From JAZDCJ01 sp036311985 (GTDB lineage Bacteria > Actinomycetota > Actinomycetes > Actinomycetales > Micrococcaceae), in the NCBI RefSeq assembly GCF_036311985.1, contig NZ_JAZDCJ010000012.1: 64,000 nucleotides of DNA; one strand, given 5' to 3'. Below the pieces are notes generated by a model. It was not told the origin of the DNA, searched no databases, and worked only from the letters and a program-made list of their open reading frames with translations. A program made the position numbers and the translations under genes. Below, piece by piece: positions 52,763 through 60,501 of this stretch. Positions within the stretch are counted from its first letter, which is position 1; each line of letters opens with the position of its first letter.

Positions 52763-54055
52763 GTGAGCAGCTCCATGAACAAGGTCTTCATCGCCCGCCT
52801 GCTCGGCCTCGACGTCTTCGACCCCCTCGGCGACCGCCTGGGCCGGCTGCGGGACGTCGTCGTGTTCGACCGCGGCGCCGCCAAGCCCGCCCAATGCGTG
52901 GGCCTCGTCATCGAGGTGCCCGGCAAACGCCGGGTCTTCGTGCCGATGACGCGTGTCCAGGCCATTGAATCGAGCCAGATCATCTGCTCGGGGCTCGTGA
53001 ACCTGCGCCGCTTCCAGCAGCGCGGCGCCGAGCGGCTCGCCGCCGCGGAGCTGTTCGACCGCAAGGTCGTCTTCAAGGACGGCAGCGGCAACGCGGTGGT
53101 CGAGGACATCGGTCTGGAGCGCCAGCGCAACGGCGACTGGCTCGTCTCCGACTACTATGTCCGCCGCGGCGATGCCGGCACGGGCTTCCGGGCGCTGCGC
53201 CGGCTCTCCCGGGGCGAGCGCCTCCTGGTGCCGTGCGCGGAGGTCGTCCATGGCGACCTCGAGGAGCCGCAGGCCGCGACCCAGTTCGTGGCCGCGCACG
53301 ACGAGCTCAAGCCCGCCGACTTCGCCGAGGCGCTGCACGAGATGAGCGACAAGCGCCGCCTCGAGGTCGCCTCGGAGCTGCAGGACGACCGCCTGGCCGA
53401 CGTCCTGCAGGAGCTCCCCGACGACGAACAGGTGCAGATCCTCTCGGCCCTCGACATGGAGCGCGCCGCCGACGTCCTCGAGGAGATGGACCCGGACGAC
53501 GCGGCCGACCTGCTCAACGAGCTCGCCGAGGAGCAGAAGGAGGCCCTCCTGCAGCTCATGGAGCCCGAGGAGGCCAAGGACGTGCGCCGCCTCCTGGAGT
53601 ACGAGGAGAACACGGCGGGTTCGCTCATGACGCCCGTGCCCGTGATCCTCCCGCCCGAGGCGACGGTCGCGGAGGCGCTCGCGTACGTGCGCCGCGAGGA
53701 GCTCAGCCCCTCGCTCGCCTCGGCGGTCTACGTGTGCCGCCCGCCGCTCGAGACACCCACGGGGCGCTACCTCGGCGTCGTGCACATCCAGGCCCTCCTG
53801 CGCTGCCCGCCGCCGGAGCAGCTCGGCAGCATCGTCGACACGGACCTCGAGCCGGTCCTGGACCTCGCCGACGTCTCCGAGGTCGCCCGGACCCTGGCCA
53901 CCTACAACCTGACCTCGATGCCCGTCGTCAACGCGGACGGCCGGCTCGTCGGCGCGGCGACGGTCGACGACGTGCTGGACCACCTGCTGCCGGAGGACTG
54001 GCGCACCCGGGACGACGATTCCACCGACGTGAAGGGAGCCGCGACGCATGGCTGA
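52763..54055 (+). CDS. PRC-barrel / MgtE N-terminal / CBS protein without a channel
   Basis: A 430-residue soluble protein. It has a PRC-barrel-like region (about residues 10-170), an MgtE N-terminal helical repeat (EALHEMSDKRRLEVASELQD, ADVLQELPDDEQVQILSALD, AADLLNELAEEQKEALLQLM, about 190-275), and two CBS motifs (TAGSLMTPVPVILPPEATVA; NLTSMPVVNADGRLVGAATV). The transmembrane channel of true MgtE is absent, so it is probably a Mg-sensing or regulatory protein. The order with DUF1003 and Mrp resembles Rv1232c-Rv1229c of M. tuberculosis as I recall it. It overlaps the next gene by 8 bp. Confidence 0.87.
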   Translation: MSSSMNKVFIARLLGLDVFDPLGDRLGRLRDVVVFDRGAAKPAQCVGLVIEVPGKRRVFVPMTRVQAIESSQIICSGLVNLRRFQQRGAERLAAAELFDRKVVFKDGSGNAVVEDIGLERQRNGDWLVSDYYVRRGDAGTGFRALRRLSRGERLLVPCAEVVHGDLEEPQAATQFVAAHDELKPADFAEALHEMSDKRRLEVASELQDDRLADVLQELPDDEQVQILSALDMERAADVLEEMDPDDAADLLNELAEEQKEALLQLMEPEEAKDVRRLLEYEENTAGSLMTPVPVILPPEATVAEALAYVRREELSPSLASAVYVCRPPLETPTGRYLGVVHIQALLRCPPPEQLGSIVDTDLEPVLDLADVSEVARTLATYNLTSMPVVNADGRLVGAATVDDVLDHLLPEDWRTRDDDSTDVKGAATHG

Positions 54056-54653
54056 GAAGAACACGCCCCCGGGCACCGGGCTGGACACCCCGCTGGCGGC
54101 GCGCGCCCGCTTCTTCCCGCGGCTCTCGCCGAACCCCGACGCGTTCGGCAAGGCCACGGAGGGCTTCGCCCGCTTTATGGGAACGCCGCAGTTCCTGCTC
54201 TACATGACGATCTTCTGCGTGTTCTGGCTCGTCTGGAACACGTGGGCGCCCCAGGACTGGCGCTTCGACTCCGCCGCGTTGGGTTTCACCGCGCTGACGC
54301 TCATGCTCTCCCTGCAGGCCTCCTACGCCGCCCCGCTCCTGCTCCTGGCCCAGAACCGCCAGGACGACCGCGACAAGGTCTCGCTCTCGGAGGACCGCAA
54401 CCGCTCCGAGCGCAACCTGCACGACACGGAGTACCTGACGCGCGAGCTGGCCGCCCTGCGGATCGCCCTGCGCGACGTCGCCACGCGCGACTACGTCCGC
54501 AGCGAGCTCCGCTCGGCGTTGGAGGACCTCCTCGAGGCGAACGACGGCGAGGACATCCGCCTGCGCGGCAAGGCGCCCAAGAAGAAGAAGGTCTCCGACG
54601 CGACGACGCAGCTGCCCAAGGTGCAGCGCACCGAGGGCGGCCAGGAGCCGTGA
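54048..54653 (+). CDS. DUF1003 membrane protein
   Basis: A 201-residue protein with two membrane segments near residues 46-64 and 76-102, spaced by NTWAPQDWRFDS. The end of the second, SYAAPLLLLAQNRQDDRDK, is typical of DUF1003. A charged cytoplasmic tail follows. Function is unknown. It is coupled both sides, with an 8-bp overlap upstream and GTGA overlap with mrp downstream. Confidence 0.9.
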   Translation: MAEKNTPPGTGLDTPLAARARFFPRLSPNPDAFGKATEGFARFMGTPQFLLYMTIFCVFWLVWNTWAPQDWRFDSAALGFTALTLMLSLQASYAAPLLLLAQNRQDDRDKVSLSEDRNRSERNLHDTEYLTRELAALRIALRDVATRDYVRSELRSALEDLLEANDGEDIRLRGKAPKKKKVSDATTQLPKVQRTEGGQEP

Positions 54654-55777
54654 CGCGCGAGGGGACGCCCGCCGCCGACGAGGCCCTGTGGAAGGCGCTC
54701 GGTGCCGTCCAGGACCCGGAGCTGCGCCGCCCCATCACGGAGCTCGGCATGGTCCCCTCGGCCACGGTCGGCTCCGACGGAACGGCGCGCGTGGCCGTGC
54801 TGCTGACGATCGCCGGCTGTCCCCTGCGCGGCACGATCGAGCAGGACGTCACGGCTGCGGCCTCCGCTGTCCCCGGTGTCTCCTCGGTCGAGATCGAGCT
54901 CGGGGTGATGACCCCGGAGCAGCGGGCCGAGCTGAAGTCCTCCCTCGCGGCCCGCACCATCCCGTTCACGGCCCCGGACTCGTTGACGAGGATCATCGCC
55001 GTCGCGAGCGGCAAGGGCGGGGTCGGCAAGTCGAGCGTGACCGTGAACCTGGCCTGCGCCCTGGCGGCCGACGGGCTGCGCGTGGGCGTCGTCGACGCCG
55101 ACGTGCACGGCTTCTCCGTCCCCGGCCTCATGGGGATCGACACCCAGCCCACGCGCGTCGACGAGCTGATCCTGCCGCCCGTCGCCCACGCCGTGAAGGT
55201 CATCTCGATCGGCATGTTCGTGGACGGCAACCGGCCCGTCGTGTGGCGGGGTCCGATGCTGCACCGGGCCCTCGAACAGTTCCTGACGGACGTCCACTTC
55301 GGCGACCTCGACGTCCTGCTGCTGGACCTGCCGCCGGGGACGGGCGACGTCGCGATCTCCGTCTCCCAGCTCCTGCCGGGCTCGGGGATCGTCGTGGTGA
55401 CCACGCCGCAATCGGCCGCCGCGGAGGTCGCCGAGCGGGCGGGGGCCGTCGCGGAGACCACGGGCCAGAAGGTCCTCGGCGTCGTCGAGAACATGTCCTG
55501 GCTGACCCTGCCCGACGGCACGCGGATGGAGCCCTTCGGCAGCGGCGGCGGGGCGGCCGTGGCGGCGCGCCTCGCGGAGCGGCTGGGGACCGACGTCGGA
55601 TTGCTGGGTTCGGTGCCCCTCGATCCCCGGCTGCGCGAGGGCGGGGACGCGGGCCTGCCCGTCGTGCTCGGCGAGCCGGAGTCGGAGGCGGCGGTGGAGC
55701 TGCGGCGGATCGCGCGCTCCCTGGCCCGGAGCCCCCGCGGCCTGGCCGGCCGGCCGCTCGGCGTCACGCCGCGCTGA
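54650..55777 (+). CDS. mrp: Mrp/ApbC-family Fe-S cluster carrier ATPase
   Basis: A 375-residue protein. The N-terminal MIP18/DUF59 domain (PELRRPITELGMVPSATVGS, IAGCPLRGTIEQDV) is followed by a P-loop with the deviant Walker A ASGKGGVGKSSVTVNLACAL near residue 120 and DLDVLLLDLPPGTGDVAISV near 220. The usual CxxC in the region after ENMS reads ENMSWLTLPDGTRMEPFGSG, with no cysteines. The mycobacterial protein, as I recall, also lacks it. Fe-S transfer is the family role. GTG 54650 overlaps the DUF1003 stop. Confidence 0.9.
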   Translation: MTREGTPAADEALWKALGAVQDPELRRPITELGMVPSATVGSDGTARVAVLLTIAGCPLRGTIEQDVTAAASAVPGVSSVEIELGVMTPEQRAELKSSLAARTIPFTAPDSLTRIIAVASGKGGVGKSSVTVNLACALAADGLRVGVVDADVHGFSVPGLMGIDTQPTRVDELILPPVAHAVKVISIGMFVDGNRPVVWRGPMLHRALEQFLTDVHFGDLDVLLLDLPPGTGDVAISVSQLLPGSGIVVVTTPQSAAAEVAERAGAVAETTGQKVLGVVENMSWLTLPDGTRMEPFGSGGGAAVAARLAERLGTDVGLLGSVPLDPRLREGGDAGLPVVLGEPESEAAVELRRIARSLARSPRGLAGRPLGVTPR

Positions 55778-55857
55778 CCGGGCGCCACACGGCGCCACGG
55801 AACCGCGGAACCGCGGCAGGGTCGCGGCGGGGACGCGCCGGAGGAGGCCGCCCGGAG

Positions 55858-56253
55858 CTAGGTCGCCTCGGAATCGAACGGGGCGGCCTCGCCGGCGGCG
55901 AGCGGGATCTGCGCGGGGCGCTGCGGCGCGGCCGGACGGGCGGGCGCCGCCTCGATCGCCTTGGCCGGTTCGTCCTTCGCGGCGCTCAGGGCGTCGTCGA
56001 AGTCGTCGAGCAGGGCTTCCTTGATGATCTTGCGCGGATCGTATTGGCGGGGGTCCAGCTTGCGCCAGTCGATGTCCGCGATGTCGTCGCCGACTTCCTC
56101 GCGCAGCTGCTCCTTGGCGCCGGTGGCCATGCGCCGGACTTCCTTGACGAGGCGCGCCAGCTGCTGGGCGTAGACCGGCAGCTTGTCGGGACCCAGGACC
56201 AGTACGGCCAGGATCGCGAGCACCAGGAACTCGCCGCCATTGATTCCAAACAC
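55858..56253 (-). CDS. tatB: Twin-arginine translocase subunit TatB
   Basis: A 131-residue TatB: membrane helix GGEFLVLAILAVLVLGPDKL near the N-terminus, the amphipathic helix PVYAQQLARLVKEVRRMATG, and a charged then Ala/Pro-rich tail. It works with TatA and TatC to export folded proteins. GTG 56253 follows TAACCT by exactly 6 nt, so the message is probably leaderless and separate from the anti-sigma gene upstream on the same strand. Confidence 0.9.
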   Translation of the reverse strand: MFGINGGEFLVLAILAVLVLGPDKLPVYAQQLARLVKEVRRMATGAKEQLREEVGDDIADIDWRKLDPRQYDPRKIIKEALLDDFDDALSAAKDEPAKAIEAAPARPAAPQRPAQIPLAAGEAAPFDSEAT

Positions 56254-56259
56254 GCTTAG

Positions 56260-56265
56260 AGGTTA
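56260..56265 (-). promoter_or_regulatory. -10 box of tatB, leaderless spacing
   Basis: TAACCT on the minus strand ends 6 nt before GTG 56253. Confidence 0.55.
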
Positions 56266-56332
56266 CCCGTTCCCGGGGCGGCCACGGTATTCGCCACCCG
56301 GGCGTGGGCCGCACGGCGTCGCGCGGGTCCGG

Positions 56333-57400
56333 TCACTGGCGCGGCTCCAGCACGACGAGCCGCGCCAGGCCCCGGCCGATCCGCTCCCACATCCCGGACA
56401 CGGCGGCCGCCTGGGCGGCGACGCGCGAATGCTCGGTGACCACGATCCGGTCCACGACCTCCCCGACCCGGGCGCCCTCCGCGGCCTCCGTCCGGACGGA
56501 GTAGACGGCCGACTCCATGTCGACCACCGTCTCCCCCGGGGCCCTTCGGTAGACGACGTATCCGTCCCCGGAGTCGACGACGGTCCACGCCGTCGCGGTC
56601 GCGGAGTCCCCGCCGCCCGCGGGCGCTTCGGAGGGGTCCTGCGCTGCCGCGGTCGGGGCAGCGGGTGCCGTCGTGTCCTCCACCGCGAAGCCGAACGGGT
56701 CGGCGGGCCCGGGGACGGCGCTGCCGGCATGGGCGGCGACCCCGGCGCCGAAGCGCAGGGCGTCCGCTCCGCTCGGCGCGACGGCCTTGCGGCGCTCCGT
56801 CACCGTGAGCGTCCCGCCGGGGCCCGCGTACTCGAGCGTGATGTGGGGCGTTCCCGCGCTCCGCGAGCCGCTCGCCCGCGCCAGGGACCACGTGGTGCCG
56901 CCCAGGTGCGGGCAGTTCCATCCCGCGGCCCGCAGCGCGCCGATCTCCTCGCGGTCCAGGACTTCCTCCTCGCCGTCCCAGCTCCAGGCGAGGGAACCGG
57001 CTGCCGATGCGGTGCTTGCGGCCCCGGGTGCGCCGATGAGCCACGCCGCACCGAGGACGCCCGCGAGGAGGGCCAGCGCCGCGACGGACGCGAGAGCGGG
57101 CAGGGCGATCCGCCGGGGACCGCTCCGGGGGGCCGCCTCGAGCGGCCAGGCCGGCGCGGAACCCGTGGGCGCGGACTCCGTGGGCCCGGCCATGAGGCGG
57201 GCCATGAGGGCCGGGTCCGGCGCGGGTGCGGCCCTCCCGGACGCGGCGAGCAGGCCGAGCCGGCGCTTGAGGCGGCGCCGGTCCTCCACGAGCACCCGGC
57301 AGTCTGCGCAGCCGCGCACGTGGGCCTCGAAGTCCTCCAGCCGGCGTCCGGCGAGTTCACCGTCGACGTAGGAGTCGATCCAGCGTTCGTGCCGATGCAT
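56333..57400 (-). CDS. Anti-sigma factor with large outside domain
   Basis: A 355-residue membrane anti-sigma factor. The N-terminal zinc-binding anti-sigma domain has HxxxCxxC in FEAHVRGCADCRVLVEDRRR near residues 27-45. A membrane segment follows near 105-130 (LPALASVAALALLAGVLGAA), then an outside domain of about 220 residues. It lies 2 bp after the sigma-factor gene, so it is the expected partner. At this length it is about twice mycobacterial RseA, and the extra domain may act as a built-in sensor like RseB. Confidence 0.85.
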   Translation of the reverse strand: MHRHERWIDSYVDGELAGRRLEDFEAHVRGCADCRVLVEDRRRLKRRLGLLAASGRAAPAPDPALMARLMAGPTESAPTGSAPAWPLEAAPRSGPRRIALPALASVAALALLAGVLGAAWLIGAPGAASTASAAGSLAWSWDGEEEVLDREEIGALRAAGWNCPHLGGTTWSLARASGSRSAGTPHITLEYAGPGGTLTVTERRKAVAPSGADALRFGAGVAAHAGSAVPGPADPFGFAVEDTTAPAAPTAAAQDPSEAPAGGGDSATATAWTVVDSGDGYVVYRRAPGETVVDMESAVYSVRTEAAEGARVGEVVDRIVVTEHSRVAAQAAAVSGMWERIGRGLARLVVLEPRQ

Positions 57401-57402
57401 GG

Positions 57403-58026
57403 TCAGCGTGCCTCCGAAACGGCCCGCCCCATCGTCGGAAGCTGCAGGCCGGGGGCACCGCCGCGCGCCGGATCGCGGTGGGCCAGCTTCTCCCGCAACT
57501 GCGAGCGGCCGCGGTGGATCCGCGAACGCACGGTGCCCAGCTTCACGCCGAGCACGGAGGCCACCTCCTCGTAGGAGAGCCCCTCGAGGTCACAGAGGAC
57601 GACGGCGGCGCGGAAATCCGCGGGCAGGGCGTCGAGCGCCGCCTGGACGTCGAGGTCGAGGTTGTTGAACTCGAAGCTGCGCTCCGGTCCCGGGTCGCGG
57701 CCCGGCAGCCGGGTCTCGGCGTCCTCGCCGAGGGCATCGAAGCGGATGCGGCTGCGCCGCCGCGCCTGGTCCAGGAAGAGGTTGGTGGTGATCCGGTGCA
57801 GCCAGCCGCCGACGGTCCCCGGCGTGAAATTGTGCAGGGAGCGGAAGACCCTCACGAACGTCTCCTGGGTGAGGTCCTCGGCGTCGTGCATGTTCCCGGT
57901 CAGGCGGTAGGCGAGCCGGTAGACCTTGGCGGAGTGCTCCTGGACGATCTCCTCCCAGCCGGGCACCCCCTCCGCGGGGGCCTCCGGGGCGGAATCGTGG
58001 GCGGCAGCTGAAGCTTGAATGGTCAC
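57403..58026 (-). CDS. sigE: ECF RNA polymerase sigma factor, SigE-like
   Basis: A 207-residue ECF factor. Region 2 includes VYRLAYRLTGNMHDAEDLTQ and ETFVRVFRSLHNF near residues 35-68 and region 4 LCDLEGLSYEEVASVLGVKL and GTVRSRIHRGRSQLREKL near 150-187. The gene, its anti-sigma factor and tatB in this order, divergent from an O-methyltransferase, match the mycobacterial sigE locus (Rv1221), so it is probably the envelope-stress factor. The start is GTG 58026. Confidence 0.9.
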   Translation of the reverse strand: MTIQASAAAHDSAPEAPAEGVPGWEEIVQEHSAKVYRLAYRLTGNMHDAEDLTQETFVRVFRSLHNFTPGTVGGWLHRITTNLFLDQARRRSRIRFDALGEDAETRLPGRDPGPERSFEFNNLDLDVQAALDALPADFRAAVVLCDLEGLSYEEVASVLGVKLGTVRSRIHRGRSQLREKLAHRDPARGGAPGLQLPTMGRAVSEAR

Positions 58027-58233
58027 GTAGTCATTGTTCAGGACGAGCCTGTGAGCAAGCTGGGCGCACGCGGGGCGTCCGCTGTCGGCTGTTCACGGCG
58101 GTCCCCACCGGGCTGCCGGACCGCCCGGGAACCGACCGGACCCGGGCCGGTGTTCCGGCGCCCCGGCTAGGATGGTGTACCGGTCGTGAAGGACGGACCG
58201 GGCACCCCCGACAGAGCAAAGGAACACCACAGC

Positions 58234-58869
58234 ATGAGCGCCGACAAGCAGAGCAGCTGGTCCTACACGGAGGCCCTGTCCGTGGAGGACGAGGTCCTCA
58301 TGCGCGCCCGCGACCGGGGCCACGAGCTGGGCGTCTCCCCCGTCGGCTCCGGCACCGCCGCGCTCCTGCGCGTCCTCGCGGCGGCCTCGGGCGCCCGGAC
58401 GGCCGTCGAGATCGGCTCGGGAGTCGGAGTCTCCGGCGTGAGCCTGTTGCGCGGCCTGTCCACCCAGTCCGTCTTCACCACGATCGACATCGACGTGGAC
58501 CACCTCAACGCCGCACGGGAGGCGTTCCAGGAGGCCGGCATCGCCGCCAACCGGACGCGCACGATCTGCGGACGGGCCCGCGACGTCCTCCCGCGCCTGA
58601 CGGACGGCGCCTACGACCTGGTGTTCATCGACGCGGACAAGACGCACCTCGTCGACTACGTGGAGCACGGCGTGCGGCTCCTGCGCCGCGGCGGGATGCT
58701 GCTCGTCAATGACGCCCTCGACGAGGACCGCGTCCCGCAGCCGGCCGTCCGCCAGGCCGGCACGGTCGCGGCCCGCCAGGCCGCCCGCCTGCTGCGCGAG
58801 CGCGAGGACCTCTCCACCGCGACGGTCCCGACGGGGACGGGCCTGCTGATCGCGGTCAAGGACCGCTGA
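58234..58869 (+). CDS. SAM-dependent O-methyltransferase
   Basis: A 211-residue class I methyltransferase of the catechol/caffeoyl-CoA O-methyltransferase family. The SAM loop is TAVEIGSGVGVSGVSLLRG near residue 58, with FTTIDIDVDHLNAAREAF, then YDLVFIDADKTHLVDYVEHG near 125 (metal-binding Asp). The substrate is unknown. ATG 58234 has AAAGGA 8-9 nt upstream. It is divergent from sigE as in mycobacteria (Rv1220c). Confidence 0.9.
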   Translation: MSADKQSSWSYTEALSVEDEVLMRARDRGHELGVSPVGSGTAALLRVLAAASGARTAVEIGSGVGVSGVSLLRGLSTQSVFTTIDIDVDHLNAAREAFQEAGIAANRTRTICGRARDVLPRLTDGAYDLVFIDADKTHLVDYVEHGVRLLRRGGMLLVNDALDEDRVPQPAVRQAGTVAARQAARLLREREDLSTATVPTGTGLLIAVKDR

Positions 58870-58884
58870 GCAGAGGACGCGAAA

Positions 58885-58912
58885 GGGCCCGGCGGCTGCT
58901 GCCGCCGGGCCC
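58885..58912. terminator. Terminator between the O-methyltransferase and DUF3117
   Basis: A 12-bp perfect stem (58885-58896 and 58901-58912) with a TGCT loop lies between convergent genes. Confidence 0.8.
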
Positions 58913-58952
58913 GTGGCATCGGTGCCTGCGGGACGTCGCGTCCCCCAGGGGT

Positions 58953-59120
58953 CTAGTTGGTCACGCCGACCAGGCATTCCTTCAGCTCGGCGGCCTCGTC
59001 GGCATTGAGCTCGACGACCAGGCGTCCGCCGCCGTCGATCGGAACACGCATGATGAGGCTACGGCCCTCCTTGGTGACCTCCATGGGTCCATCCCCGGTA
59101 CGCGGTTTCATCGCAGCCAT
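58953..59120 (-). CDS. DUF3117 small protein
   Basis: A 55-residue protein of the DUF3117 family: AAMKPRTGDGPMEVTKEGRS, RVPIDGGGRLVVELNADEAA, ending CLVGVTN. It is very conserved in actinobacteria; function unknown. ATG 59120 is the family start. An AT-rich TAATAT box (59226-59231, minus strand) suggests a leader of about 100 nt, long for this window. Confidence 0.92.
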   Translation of the reverse strand: MAAMKPRTGDGPMEVTKEGRSLIMRVPIDGGGRLVVELNADEAAELKECLVGVTN

Positions 59121-59225
59121 TGGCGCTGTCTTCCTTCCTAGATGTCGCGGAACCCCCCGGCCCCGCGGATCGAACGTCGAACCGACGGCCCCCGGACGGG
59201 GCATGTCTTTTCAACCTGCATTTCA

Positions 59226-59231
59226 TATTAT
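59226..59231 (-). promoter_or_regulatory. -10 box upstream of DUF3117
   Basis: TAATAT lies in a locally AT-rich patch, unusual in this GC-rich window, about 105 nt before ATG 59120. Confidence 0.4.
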
Positions 59232-59256
59232 TCTCCAGTTTGGCGCGTGGCGCTAA

Positions 59257-59583
59257 TCACAGGCCCTTCCGGAGCGCGTCGAGCTCGTCGTTCAGGCGCC
59301 CGATCTCCGCCCCGAGCTCCCCCAGGACCTCGTCCACCTGGTCGCAGCGGTAGCCGCGCAGCCCGACGGCGAGGCGCAGGCGCTCGACGTCGTCCGGTCC
59401 GGGCCGGGCGGGCAGCAGGACGGGCGGCAGCGTGGCCACCGGTTCGACGAGGCCCAGGAGGCCGCCGTCGTTCGACGCGGCCGCGTGCGTGCCCTCGACG
59501 GAGCGGCGGAAGCGGCCCGAGGCGAAGAGGGCGGCCGCGCCGAGGAGCGCGATCGCGATGAAGAGCAGGAGCGCGTAGACCAT
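59257..59583 (-). CDS. Membrane-anchored protein with DivIVA-like motif
   Basis: A 108-residue protein: one membrane helix at the start (MVYALLLFIAIALLGAAALF), a linker of about 45 residues, and a C-terminal segment LRLAVGLRGYRCDQVDEVLG that matches the RGY..QVD signature of DivIVA-domain proteins, followed by a short coiled coil (ELGAEIGRLNDELDALRKGL). It may target the protein to curved membrane or cell poles. It lies 8 bp after the LOG gene, so is probably cotranscribed with it. Confidence 0.78.
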   Translation of the reverse strand: MVYALLLFIAIALLGAAALFASGRFRRSVEGTHAAASNDGGLLGLVEPVATLPPVLLPARPGPDDVERLRLAVGLRGYRCDQVDEVLGELGAEIGRLNDELDALRKGL

Positions 59584-59591
59584 CCCCGCCC

Positions 59592-60368
59592 CTAGCGCGG
59601 CTTCCGGCCGACGTGGGAGACCGCGATCCGCACGGCCTCCTCCGGGTCGTCGGTGAGCTGGATCAGGTCCAGGTCGCCGGGCGAGATGGCGCCCTCGGCC
59701 GCGACGGTGCCGCGGAGCCAGTCGATGAGCGGACCCCAGTAGGCGGTGCCCACGAGGACGATCGGGAAGCTCGTGACCTTCTCGGTCTGCACGAGCGTGA
59801 GGGCCTCGAAGAGCTCGTCCATGGTCCCGAATCCGCCGGGGAGCACGATGAACCCCTGGGAGTACTTGACGAACATCGTCTTGCGGGCGAAGAAGTAGCG
59901 GAAGTTGATCCCGAGGTCGACCCACTCGTTCAGGCCCGTCTCGAACGGCAGCTCGATTCCGAGCCCGACCGAGGTGCCCTCGGCCTCGACGGCGCCCTTG
60001 TTCGCGGCCTCCATGGCCCCCGGGCCTCCCCCGGTGATGACGGCGTAGCCGGCCTCGGCGAGGCGCCGGCCGATCAGCTCGGCCTGCGTGTACCGGTCCG
60101 AGCCGCGCGGAGTGCGGGCGGAACCGAAGACGCTCACGGCCCGGCCGAGCTCGGACAGCGTCCCGAAGCCCTCGACGAACTCGCTCTGGATGCGCAGGAC
60201 GCGCCACGGGTCGGTGTGCGTGAAGTCGATGCCCTCGTTGGAGTCCAGCAGGTACTGGTCGGCCTGCGGAATCAGCGCCTGTTTCCGCCGCAGGACGACG
60301 GATCCCTTCCTGCGGGCGGGATCTGGCAACTGTTCGAAGGGGCGCCCCGGGGCGTCGCTGCTCGGCAT
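59592..60368 (-). CDS. LOG-family nucleoside monophosphate phosphoribohydrolase
   Basis: A 258-residue protein of the LOG/TIGR00730 family (often mislabelled lysine decarboxylase): VSVFGSARTPRGSDRYTQAE near residue 82, the GGPGAMEAANKGA motif near 120, and the PGGFGTMDELFEALTLVQTE catalytic motif near 180. Relatives release free base from nucleoside 5'-monophosphates. ATG 60368 follows TAGGCT by 6 nt. It is divergent from gluA. Confidence 0.9.
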   Translation of the reverse strand: MPSSDAPGRPFEQLPDPARRKGSVVLRRKQALIPQADQYLLDSNEGIDFTHTDPWRVLRIQSEFVEGFGTLSELGRAVSVFGSARTPRGSDRYTQAELIGRRLAEAGYAVITGGGPGAMEAANKGAVEAEGTSVGLGIELPFETGLNEWVDLGINFRYFFARKTMFVKYSQGFIVLPGGFGTMDELFEALTLVQTEKVTSFPIVLVGTAYWGPLIDWLRGTVAAEGAISPGDLDLIQLTDDPEEAVRIAVSHVGRKPR

Positions 60369-60374
60369 GCCCCC

Positions 60375-60380
60375 AGCCTA
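60375..60380 (-). promoter_or_regulatory. -10 box of the LOG gene, leaderless spacing
   Basis: TAGGCT on the minus strand ends 6 nt before ATG 60368. Confidence 0.5.
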
Positions 60381-60467
60381 GCGTCCGCGGGTGTGGCCGG
60401 AACCCGCCCGCGCGGGCGCGCGGTTTCAACATCATAAAGATTCCTGAAAGATCACTCCCCCATGGCC

Positions 60468-60495
60468 TTGTGACGTGGGCAACGTCCGCTAGGGT
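60468..60495 (+). promoter_or_regulatory. Promoter of gluABCD, leaderless spacing
   Basis: TTGTGA (60468-60473) and TAGGGT (60490-60495) are spaced 16 bp and the -10 box ends 6 nt before ATG 60502. This is the most complete promoter in the window. Confidence 0.6.
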
Positions 60496-60501
60496 CTTTC
60501 C

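Noticed and set aside
55778..55857. Terminator between mrp and tatB
   Set aside because: Short direct repeats (GGAACCGCGGAACCGCGG) and a weak GGCGCC hairpin are present, but there is no stable long stem.
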